Below the pieces are notes generated by a model that was not told the DNA's origin, did no database searches, and saw nothing but the letters and a program-made list of their open reading frames with translations. The position numbers were made by a program, and so were the translations under genes. DNA of 5,111 nucleotides from Candidatus Bathyarchaeum sp. (GTDB lineage Archaea > Thermoproteota > Bathyarchaeia > Bathyarchaeales > Bathyarchaeaceae), in contig PIXS01000078.1 in NCBI GenBank assembly GCA_003096255.1, positions 1 through 5,111 on the forward strand. The letters run 5' to 3'. Shown here piece by piece: positions 1-4,361 of the stretch; position 1 is the first letter of the stretch; each line of letters opens with the position of its first letter.

Positions 1-1
1 A

Positions 2-553
2 ATGGAGGAGATAGACGCGTCCGTGAAATATGTTGGCGGTTTTCCTATGGGCTGGTTCGAACTCGTCGATTATGTTGGAGTAGACGTTGAGTATGACGTC
101 AGCAAAATCTTGCATGAAGCCCACGGCGAAAGATACAAGCCCCGCCTAGAACTCACTGAGCCTCTTGTGACGGCTAATAGGCTGGGTCGAAAGACGGGAA
201 CAGGCTTCTATGATTGGACAAAAGGAAGACCACCTATAGCTTCTGAGTTGGCTGGACGATATGATGTGGAGCGGTCATGGGCTGTTGCAGCAAACGAGGC
301 AGCATGGATGGTTCAAGAGGATGTTGCGGAACCAGAGAGCATAGACTTAGGCATGAAGCTGGGGACAGGGTGGGCTTCAGGTCCATGCGAATACGCAGAC
401 AACAAGGGACTAGACTGGATTCTGGATAAACTGGACGCAGCCTACCGCCAACACAAAACAGAATTGTATAAACCCTCTCCTCTTCTCAAGGATTACGTGA
501 AGAAGGGCTGGACAGGCAAAAAGGCAAGAAAAGGCTTCCACAAATACACGTAA
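2..553 (+). CDS. 3-hydroxyacyl-CoA dehydrogenase, C-terminal part (5' end outside window)
   Basis: This is the C-terminal half of an NAD-dependent L-3-hydroxyacyl-CoA dehydrogenase, which oxidises 3-hydroxyacyl-CoA to 3-ketoacyl-CoA in beta-oxidation or related CoA pathways in the cytoplasm. Two C-terminal helical (PF00725-type) repeats are visible. The first (residues about 1-72) has FPMGWFELVDYVGVD and closes with LGRKTGTGFYDW. The second (about 90-182) has NEAAWMVQEDVA, the SIDLGMKLGTGWASGPCEYAD stretch and a degenerate closing KKARKGFHKY. The Rossmann NAD-binding domain and the catalytic His-Glu pair would lie upstream and cannot be checked. The ATG at position 2 falls inside the conserved domain, so it is an internal Met and not the start. 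The protein ends here with no crotonase domain, so it is not the C-terminally fused dehydrogenase-hydratase type found in some archaea. It is convergent with the signal peptidase gene. Confidence 0.9.
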   Translation: MEEIDASVKYVGGFPMGWFELVDYVGVDVEYDVSKILHEAHGERYKPRLELTEPLVTANRLGRKTGTGFYDWTKGRPPIASELAGRYDVERSWAVAANEAAWMVQEDVAEPESIDLGMKLGTGWASGPCEYADNKGLDWILDKLDAAYRQHKTELYKPSPLLKDYVKKGWTGKKARKGFHKYT

Positions 554-602
554 TCTTTCCATGAGAAATTCAGAAAAAATACTGTTTTCAACAATGTACC
601 TC

Positions 603-618
603 TATTAGGTTCCTAATA
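603..618. repeat. Perfect 7-bp inverted repeat in convergent spacer
   Basis: TATTAGG and CCTAATA are perfect reverse complements separated by TT. They lie in the 108-base spacer between the stops of the dehydrogenase and signal peptidase genes. The two-base spacer makes an RNA hairpin tight (a four-base loop after losing one pair), so a dimeric protein-binding site is as likely as a terminator. The rest of the spacer (554-661) shows no gene. Confidence 0.4.
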
Positions 619-661
619 TGAAAGAAGGCTGTTCTTAAAGGCGGGTGTGGCTGGAGATAGA

Positions 662-1180
662 CTAAACTTTTTCTTGGGTTGAAGGCTTTTCTTCTTTTTG
701 GAGTTTTATGATTTTTCGTACTTCAGTGGTTATTAGGATTATTGCTGGGATTATGACCATTAGCATGAAGCCAAAGGGGGTTCCTGCGAAGTGTAGAAAG
801 TATCCGTAGTAGGGTATGGTTAGCAGTAGTGATCCTTGAATCTGGTCGGGTTTGACGAACCAGGGGTCAGGGTTTTCGTTGGCGTCACCCTTTGTCTTGA
901 AGTAGTATGTGTCGTTCTCCACGATTTTGTCTATCACCCTATGGAGGGTTTTTAGGTCACTTCTTTGGAAGACGATGATGCTGTTGACTTTCACGTCTTC
1001 GGGGTTAACTCTTTCAACAACTACTATGCTGCCAACTGGAATGGTTGGTTCTATGCTTCCTGACATGATAATTGAGGAGTAGTAGCCGTTAACGATAAAG
1101 GGAAGAGCAGCCCCTGTTCTACATTGAATTAGGCTCCAAAAAGTAAGAGACATAAAAGAAGGAATGCCGCCAGTTAGCAT
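662..1180 (-). CDS. Signal peptidase I (Sec11/archaeal type, S26B)
   Basis: This is a membrane-bound serine protease that removes signal peptides from secreted proteins on the outer face of the cytoplasmic membrane. The catalytic Ser42 lies in SGSIEPTIPVGS (family norm SGSMEPT), followed by His80 in TLHRVI and by Asp99 and Asp105 in KGDANENPDPW. The two Asp are spaced as in archaeal enzymes, where Ser, His and Asp form the triad in place of the bacterial Ser-Lys pair. A C-terminal membrane helix (about residues 134-152) precedes a charged KIIKLQKEEK tail. The N-terminal anchor helix expected before the Ser box is weak in this frame. The start is uncertain: ATG 1180 or the in-frame ATG at 1153 (codon 10), with no Shine-Dalgarno at either. 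A TATA-like box at 1195-1202 would put the transcript start near 1172, favouring 1153. The 172-residue length is normal for the family. It is transcribed divergently from the RAM gene. Confidence 0.88.
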   Translation of the reverse strand: MLTGGIPSFMSLTFWSLIQCRTGAALPFIVNGYYSSIIMSGSIEPTIPVGSIVVVERVNPEDVKVNSIIVFQRSDLKTLHRVIDKIVENDTYYFKTKGDANENPDPWFVKPDQIQGSLLLTIPYYGYFLHFAGTPFGFMLMVIIPAIILITTEVRKIIKLQKEEKPSTQEKV

Positions 1181-1194
1181 GTTGCTTGGGCAAG

Positions 1195-1202
1195 TTATTT
1201 AT
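1195..1202 (-). promoter_or_regulatory. Candidate TATA box for signal peptidase gene
   Basis: On the minus strand the sequence reads GGATAAATAAC. Its centre at about 1198 predicts transcription starting near 1172, which is downstream of ATG 1180 and about 20 bases ahead of ATG 1153. The other choice is the symmetric AT box at 1216-1223 read leftwards, which would start transcription near 1194 and allow ATG 1180. Confidence 0.4.
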
Positions 1203-1215
1203 CCTCAGTTTGGGA

Positions 1216-1223
1216 TAATTAAT
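1216..1223 (+). promoter_or_regulatory. Candidate TATA box for RAM-domain gene, possibly bidirectional
   Basis: TAATTAAT is a near-palindromic AT box whose centre (about 1219) predicts a rightward transcript start near 1245, leaving a leader of about 13 bases before ATG 1258. Because it is symmetric it could also drive the signal peptidase gene leftwards. The whole divergent spacer is only 77 bases. Confidence 0.45.
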
Positions 1224-1257
1224 CAGTTATTGAAGGAAACGGAGTTGGGATGGTATT

Positions 1258-1497
1258 ATGCCTATGGCTTATGTTTTGATAACTACTGAGGCAGGCGCTG
1301 TCCATAGCGTTTTAGATGCCTTGAAGAAATTTGATAGTGTTGTAGAGACATACATGGTTTACGGCGTTTATGACATTGTAGCCGCGGTTAAGGCAGACAC
1401 TATGGAAAAACTCGAAGAAATCGTCACATGGGACATGCGAAGCCTAGACCAAGTCAGGTCAACCCTAACAATGATAGTAGTCGAAGATACAAAATGA
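1258..1497 (+). CDS. Stand-alone Lrp/AsnC ligand-binding (RAM) domain protein
   Basis: This 79-residue protein consists only of the alpha/beta effector-binding domain of Lrp/AsnC regulators, with no helix-turn-helix. Recognisable parts are the first strand AYVLITTEAG (4-13), the helix HSVLDALKKF, the YGVYDIVAAVKA segment with the conserved G-x-YD (Gly36, Tyr38, Asp39), and the closing strand VRSTLTMIVVED (66-77). In the family these domains form dimers and larger rings and bind small effectors, often amino acids, at subunit interfaces. Stand-alone versions are thought to sense metabolites or modulate full-length Lrp proteins; the ligand here cannot be told. The start is ATG 1258; Met3 at 1264 is also possible. 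GGAG at 1241-1244 is 13 bases upstream, rather far for a Shine-Dalgarno. The gene has its own candidate promoter and a T-run terminator, so it looks monocistronic. Confidence 0.88.
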   Translation: MPMAYVLITTEAGAVHSVLDALKKFDSVVETYMVYGVYDIVAAVKADTMEKLEEIVTWDMRSLDQVRSTLTMIVVEDTK

Positions 1498-1530
1498 CCT
1501 GAAGCTCTCTGTTTTAGGTTCTCAATCTAG

Positions 1531-1537
1531 TTTTTTT
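1531..1537 (+). terminator. T-run terminator after RAM gene
   Basis: Seven consecutive T residues lie 34 bases after the RAM gene stop, on the coding strand. Archaeal RNA polymerase commonly terminates at such T-runs without a hairpin. The remaining spacer up to the aIF1 promoter (1538-1647) is AT-rich and shows no gene. Confidence 0.5.
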
Positions 1538-1647
1538 AAATCATATTGCAAACATAACTAGCCGTCAAAAACCGAAAAATCATACGACAACAACAGCTTT
1601 TAATGTTAAAAACTGTCCAGAAATCAACCTGTAGAACATTGAAAATC

Positions 1648-1655
1648 TTATATAT
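1648..1655 (+). promoter_or_regulatory. TATA box of aIF1 operon
   Basis: The CTTATATATCG context is a strong archaeal TATA box preceded by an A-rich stretch (GAAAAT) at the BRE position. Its centre near 1652 predicts transcription starting at about 1676-1679, only 6-9 bases before ATG 1685. The aIF1 mRNA is therefore nearly leaderless, which also argues against initiation at the upstream TTG 1676. Confidence 0.7.
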
Positions 1656-1684
1656 CGCAATGCTGCCCTTTGTAGTTGAGTATC

Positions 1685-1993
1685 ATGGCTGAAATTTGCC
1701 CAACTTGTGGACTACCCTCAGACATTTGTGTCTGCGAAGAAATAGGGAAAGAACAACAACGAATACGAGTGCGTTTAGAAACAAGAAAATGGGGAAAAGC
1801 GGTAACCATCGTCGACGGCATCAACGAAAAAGAAGCGAACCTGAGCAGGTTAGCTCAAAAACTCAAATCCTTTTGTGCCTGCGGCGGAACCGCAAAAAAT
1901 GAGGAAATTATTCTGCAGGGCGACCACCGAGACAAAGTCAGGGAATACCTTATTCGTCAGGGTTATCCAGAAGCAAACGTTGAAGTCCAATAG
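1685..1993 (+). CDS. Translation initiation factor aIF1 (SUI1 family)
   Basis: This is the archaeal homologue of eukaryotic eIF1. It binds the small ribosomal subunit near the P site and enforces accurate start-codon selection. At 102 residues it has the usual family length. The N-terminal zinc knuckle has Cys5, Cys8, Cys15 and Cys17 (CPTCGLPSDICVCEE). The SUI1 fold follows: IRVRLETRKWGKAVTIVDGI, then the KSFCACGGTAK loop, the ILQGDHRDKV segment, and the closing GYPEANVEV. I chose ATG 1685 because homologues begin M-x-E-I-C-P and because the TATA box places the transcript start just before it; an in-frame TTG at 1676 would add only three residues. It is the first gene of an operon with the zinc-ribbon protein 15 bases downstream. 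Confidence 0.95.
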   Translation: MAEICPTCGLPSDICVCEEIGKEQQRIRVRLETRKWGKAVTIVDGINEKEANLSRLAQKLKSFCACGGTAKNEEIILQGDHRDKVREYLIRQGYPEANVEVQ

Positions 1994-1998
1994 GCTGA

Positions 1999-2003
1999 GA
2001 GGT
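1999..2003 (+). promoter_or_regulatory. Shine-Dalgarno of zinc-ribbon gene
   Basis: GAGGT sits five bases before ATG 2009, in the 15-base gap after the aIF1 stop. An internal operon gene with a clear Shine-Dalgarno, behind a nearly leaderless first gene, is a common archaeal arrangement. Confidence 0.65.
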
Positions 2004-2008
2004 CAAAG

Positions 2009-2239
2009 ATGGGACGTCTATCCGATTTTCGTGAAGTAATCAAGGAACTGAAACATAAAGAACGAGGCGAAGAAACAGTCAATCTTTGCCCTAAATGTGG
2101 AAGCCCCAAAATATACCTAAGCAGCCTTAGCACATATCCTGGACTTTATGGAATAGCTCCCAGACAATACATTTGCCCAGAATGTGGCTACAATGGACCC
2201 ATAGTAATGGAGCAAACAAAAACAAAAGAAGAGAGCTAA
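2009..2239 (+). CDS. Small zinc-ribbon protein in aIF1 operon
   Basis: This 76-residue protein has no assigned function. It contains one zinc ribbon with two knuckles: CPKCG (Cys27, Cys30) and CPECG (Cys56, Cys59). The stretch between them includes the YPGLYGIAPRQY segment, and the second knuckle runs into YNGPIVME. The N-terminal 24 residues are charged and probably helical (FREVIKELKHKERGEE); the C-terminal tail is Lys/Glu-rich. The GLYGIxPRQYxCPxCGYxGPI pattern resembles small archaeal zinc-ribbon proteins that I recall only as uncharacterised. It follows aIF1 by 15 bases with its own Shine-Dalgarno, so co-transcription is likely and a role around translation or RNA binding is plausible but unproven. 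Its stop TAA overlaps the stop of the convergent tfb gene. Confidence 0.85.
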   Translation: MGRLSDFREVIKELKHKERGEETVNLCPKCGSPKIYLSSLSTYPGLYGIAPRQYICPECGYNGPIVMEQTKTKEES

Positions 2240-3191
2240 TCGGGCAACTCTATGCCCAGTTGTCGTCTCAGACTCTTGTACCTGTTTCGGACAGTAACCT
2301 CAGTTACGCCCGCAGCCTCAGCAATATCCTTCTGAGTCTTCTTCTCATTCTTCACAAGACAAGCAATATACAAAGCAGCTGCAGCCAATCCCATAGGGTC
2401 TTTTCCAGCGGCTGCACGCTTTTTCCGTGCCTCATGAAGAATCTTGATTGCATGACCCTGAGTCGGACCAGAGATTCCTGTTCTCTCAGCAATCTTAGAA
2501 ACATACGTGAGAGGGTTAGCGATGGGCATCTGAACATTAAGTTCTCTTAGGAGCAACCGGTAACAGCGAGCCACGTCCTTTTTGTCAACAAAACTGGCTT
2601 CAGCTATTTCCCGTAAGGTTCTGGGGGTTCCAGTTGTTCTGCATGCAGCATACAATGAAGCAGCGGCAATGGCTGCAATAGACCTGCCCCTTACTAGTCC
2701 TTTGTCTAGGGCTTTGCGGTAGATGATTGCGGCTTTCTCTTTTACTGGACCTGGAATGTATGACTTGTCGGAAAGACGATCCAGTTCTGCCATGGCTTGG
2801 GCAAGATTCCGGTCTATGGAAGAGTGAACACGTGATCGTATCTGCCATTTCCGCAGTCTCCACATCTGCAGTCTCGTGGAGAGAGGAAGTTTGCGTCCGA
2901 AAGCGTCCCTGTCCACTCGCCCGATGGCGGTGGATAATCCTTTGTCATGAACAGAATATGAAGTGGGCACTCCCACACGGCTTCTGGAGGCTTTTTCTTC
3001 TTGAGTAAAAGCTCGCCATTCTGGACCTTTATCCATCATTTGTTCCCGAACAACCAGACCACAGCCTCCGCAAATGGTTTCTCCCGTATCATAATCGTGA
3101 ATAAGATTAAGACTTCCACATTCTGGACATTTTTCGTTTGTTCTACTACGGGAAATATCTTTCTTTTGCGTCGCTTATCGCCTCTCGGCAT
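2236..3191 (-). CDS. tfb: Transcription initiation factor B (TFB), start interrupted by an apparent frameshift
   Basis: TFB, the archaeal TFIIB, binds TBP-TATA and the BRE and recruits RNA polymerase. The main frame holds the zinc ribbon (CPECG at 3129-3115 and CGGC at 3072-3061), the B-finger entry GPEWRAF, the reader/linker region and two cyclin folds. It ends in the BRE-recognition helix-turn-helix (KDIAEAAGVTEVTVRNRYKSL). This frame has no ATG, GTG or TTG between the upstream TAA (3177-3175) and ATG 3039, and starting at 3039 would delete the whole zinc ribbon. ATG 3191, in another frame, opens a basic peptide (MPRGDKRRK) of the kind expected at a TFB N-terminus. Adding one base in the A4 run (3167-3164) or A5 run (3134-3130) joins it to the main frame, giving 318 residues, a normal TFB length, with zinc ligands Cys22, Cys25, Cys41 and Cys44. 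The identity is certain; the cause of the break is not. Confidence 0.93.
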
Positions 3192-3270
3192 TTTTTCTGG
3201 CGAGAATTCCGTTTCTAGCGTGATTTGCCTTCCATTTAGGGTTCAGAAACGTGCATCTGGACCCGCCGTA
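3192..3270 (-). other. Long 5' leader of tfb with two tiny ORFs
   Basis: If the TATA box at 3291-3300 serves tfb, its leader is about 80 bases, long for an archaeon. It holds two back-to-back mini-ORFs on the minus strand: MHVSEP (3256-3236) and MEGKSR (3235-3215). The first one's TAA directly abuts the second one's ATG. No Shine-Dalgarno precedes ATG 3191. The mini-ORFs may be chance. Confidence 0.3.
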
Positions 3271-3290
3271 GATACCCTGAGGTTATGACT

Positions 3291-3300
3291 TAATATATAA
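3291..3300 (-). promoter_or_regulatory. TATA box of tfb
   Basis: The minus strand reads GCTTATATATTAAG, with GTAAT just upstream at the BRE position. The predicted transcript start is near 3271. The box is almost symmetric and could also fire rightwards (start near 3322), but the flanking bases fit a BRE better on the minus side, and only tfb needs it. Confidence 0.6.
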
Positions 3301-3390
3301 GCATTACGATTTGCCATCATGTACTCGACATCAAGTAAAACAGTACGTACACAGACCTCAGTTTTCACCTGTTTTTCCAAGAAATGATGA

Positions 3391-3404
3391 GAGATTTATT
3401 AGTG
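3391..3404 (+). promoter_or_regulatory. Weak candidate promoter for tRNA-Gln
   Basis: GAGATTTATTAGTG contains a TATA-like core (TTTATTA) centred near 3397. It would start transcription around 3422, leaving a leader of about 17 bases for RNase P to remove before the mature 5' end at 3439. The region 3303-3390 shows no credible gene. Confidence 0.35.
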
Positions 3405-3438
3405 AGAACCGAACTTTTCCTGTAGGATGGCAAAACAT

Positions 3439-3514
3439 AGCCCGGTGGTGTAGCGGTCAATCATGGGGGTCTCTGGAGCCCCTGACGGGAGTTCGAATCT
3501 CCCCCGGGCTACCA
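3439..3514 (+). tRNA. tRNA-Gln (anticodon CUG), CCA encoded
   Basis: All arms can be folded by eye. The acceptor stem is AGCCCGG (3439-3445) with CCGGGCT (3504-3510), followed by discriminator A3511 and encoded CCA (3512-3514). The D-arm has stem GTG/CAT with the GG of its loop at 3455-3456. The anticodon stem is GGGGT/GCCCC with loop C-T-CTG-G-A, where T33 fixes anticodon CTG (3473-3475), reading CAG glutamine codons. The variable loop is TGAC (3483-3486). The T-stem GGGAG/CTCCC encloses TTCGAAT. There is no intron. The A1-U72 first pair is the feature archaeal GatDE uses to recognise tRNA-Gln for amidation of Glu-tRNA-Gln. The G10-U25 wobble and T31-G39 wobble are mild deviations. Confidence 0.95.
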
Positions 3515-3553
3515 ACTGTTTCATAAGTTAAGGGAATATTGGGGTTATTGGGT

Positions 3554-3706
3554 GTGGGTAAGCGTAAGTGTGTCTGTTGTGGTGCCGAGTTGGGCGATGA
3601 TGATGTTATGAAGATAATTCTTGAGGATGGGTCCTGTGAAGTGTTTCCTTTGGATACTTGCCCAGAATGTTTCACAAAAGAGCTGGCAAAAAAGGCGCGC
3701 CGATAA
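3554..3706 (+). CDS. Small cysteine-rich (zinc-finger-like) protein, 50 residues
   Basis: This short open frame starts at GTG 3554 and has no assigned family. Near the N-terminus is KCVCCGAELGDDD (Cys6, Cys8, Cys9) and near the C-terminus TCPECF (Cys36, Cys39). Between them lie a hydrophobic strand KIILEDG, Cys28 and EVFPLD, and the protein ends in a basic tail (KKARR). Paired C-x-C-C and C-P-x-C knuckles bracketing a beta segment are what a one-zinc treble-clef or ribbon looks like, which supports a real gene over chance. In-frame TTG codons at 3539 and 3548 are alternative starts; no ATG is available. It begins 39 bases after the tRNA CCA with no clear TATA box, so read-through from the tRNA transcript is possible. 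The next gene has its own promoter overlapping the sequence after this stop. Confidence 0.65.
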   Translation: MGKRKCVCCGAELGDDDVMKIILEDGSCEVFPLDTCPECFTKELAKKARR

Positions 3707-3717
3707 AAGAAAGAGGA

Positions 3718-3725
3718 TTTAAATT
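3718..3725 (+). promoter_or_regulatory. TATA box of HxxxH-protein gene
   Basis: GGATTTAAATTC, preceded by a purine-rich AAAGAAAGAGG stretch, makes a good BRE/TATA pair. Its centre near 3721 predicts transcription starting at about 3747, ten bases before GTG 3757. This supports GTG 3757 as the start of the gene that is frameshifted just downstream. Confidence 0.55.
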
Positions 3726-3756
3726 CTAACTATCCACACTGTAGAGAATTACTGGA

Positions 3757-4267
3757 GTGGGAAAGAACGAAAAAAGTTGAATTCGAAACAGCGGAGTCTC
3801 TCCACAACAACTGGCTGAGCTACAGCAAAAAACACAACATCGACAAGGACATCAAAGCAGTATACAGGCTACTGGATTCTTCCCAGATTGCACGAAACGA
3901 TGAAGAGATTCTGGACATCCTTTACGATGCAGCTCTAGCTGTTTTTGATTCGACACCACAACTGGACAGTGAACTGAAAACTCGTGCACTCTACCACTTT
4001 TCATGTAACCTGTGCACGTGCGAAGAATGCCAAAAAGAGGCAGGGGCACACATTAACAGGAAGGGACAGATTCGAATATCAAAAAATTATTTTGATGGTG
4101 CACTGAATCAAGAGACATCCTCGCCAACGGGGATTCTTGAAATAATGTACACGATAGTCCATCAACTGCTGCATGGTATTTTTCCAGAACTTGACGAAGA
4201 AACCATTGATGAAAAGACTGAGCAAGCATGGAATAGTGGCATCAACGAATTAGCAAAAGAAAATTGA
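3757..4267 (+). CDS. Putative metallopeptidase-like protein (HQLLH), apparent frameshift near start
   Basis: From 3776 to 4267 one frame stays open for 163 residues with coherent protein-like composition, but upstream of it to the previous stop (3704-3706) it has no ATG, GTG or TTG. GTG 3757, one frame over, lies just after the predicted transcript start and reads MGKNEK. Dropping one A from the A6 run (3770-3775) joins it to the long frame, giving about 169 residues. The middle has a CNLCTCEEC cluster (Cys83, 86, 88, 91 in the joined protein), then GAHINRKGQIRISKNYFDG. The C-terminal helix TIVHQLLHGIFPELDEETIDEKTE resembles the HELLH-x-x-x-P-E helix of small archaeal zinc metallopeptidase-like proteins, but Gln136 replaces the catalytic Glu. 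The family is not certain. A non-catalytic metal-binding protein is the simplest reading. Confidence 0.65.
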
Positions 4268-4347
4268 ACTGAATGTTTCCATTTTGGTCAGCCTTTGAAT
4301 AGTCCATAATCCTTATTTGCCACACGCGGCATGGTGCAGTAATTCAA

Positions 4348-4351
4348 GAGG
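4348..4351 (+). promoter_or_regulatory. Possible Shine-Dalgarno of EF-like gene
   Basis: GAGG ends ten bases before ATG 4362. An upstream TATA-like stretch CCTTATTT (4311-4318) is weak and would give a leader of about 20-25 bases. The 94-base spacer holds no other gene; the ATG at 4331 meets a stop after three codons. Confidence 0.4.
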
Positions 4352-4361
4352 AAAAATTCTC

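Noticed and set aside
1676..1684. TTG start adding three residues to aIF1
   Set aside because: The TATA box puts the transcript start at about this position, and aIF1 proteins begin at the M-x-E-I-C-P Met.
2173..3288. Plus-strand open frames opposite tfb and its upstream region
   Set aside because: They lie across the TFB cyclin folds and zinc ribbon on the other strand and contain no domain of their own.
3319..3387. A 22-codon ORF on the + strand starting close to the position predicted if the tfb TATA box also fired rightwards
   Set aside because: The peptide has no recognisable pattern, and the BRE-like flank supports the leftward direction; the ATG placement is probably chance.
3384..3438. 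C-box-like ATGATGA (3384-3390) suggesting a C/D-box guide RNA upstream of the tRNA
   Set aside because: No CUGA D or D' box lies at the proper spacing downstream, so the sRNA layout is not met.
3439..3514. Reading the tRNA as a proline tRNA with anticodon TGG
   Set aside because: Shifting the loop by one would place C at position 33; the invariant T33 fixes the anticodon as CTG (Gln), and the A1-U72 pair agrees with archaeal tRNA-Gln.
3311..3526. Open frame on the + strand running through the tRNA region
   Set aside because: It overlaps the tRNA-Gln almost entirely at its 3' end and has no protein-like motif.
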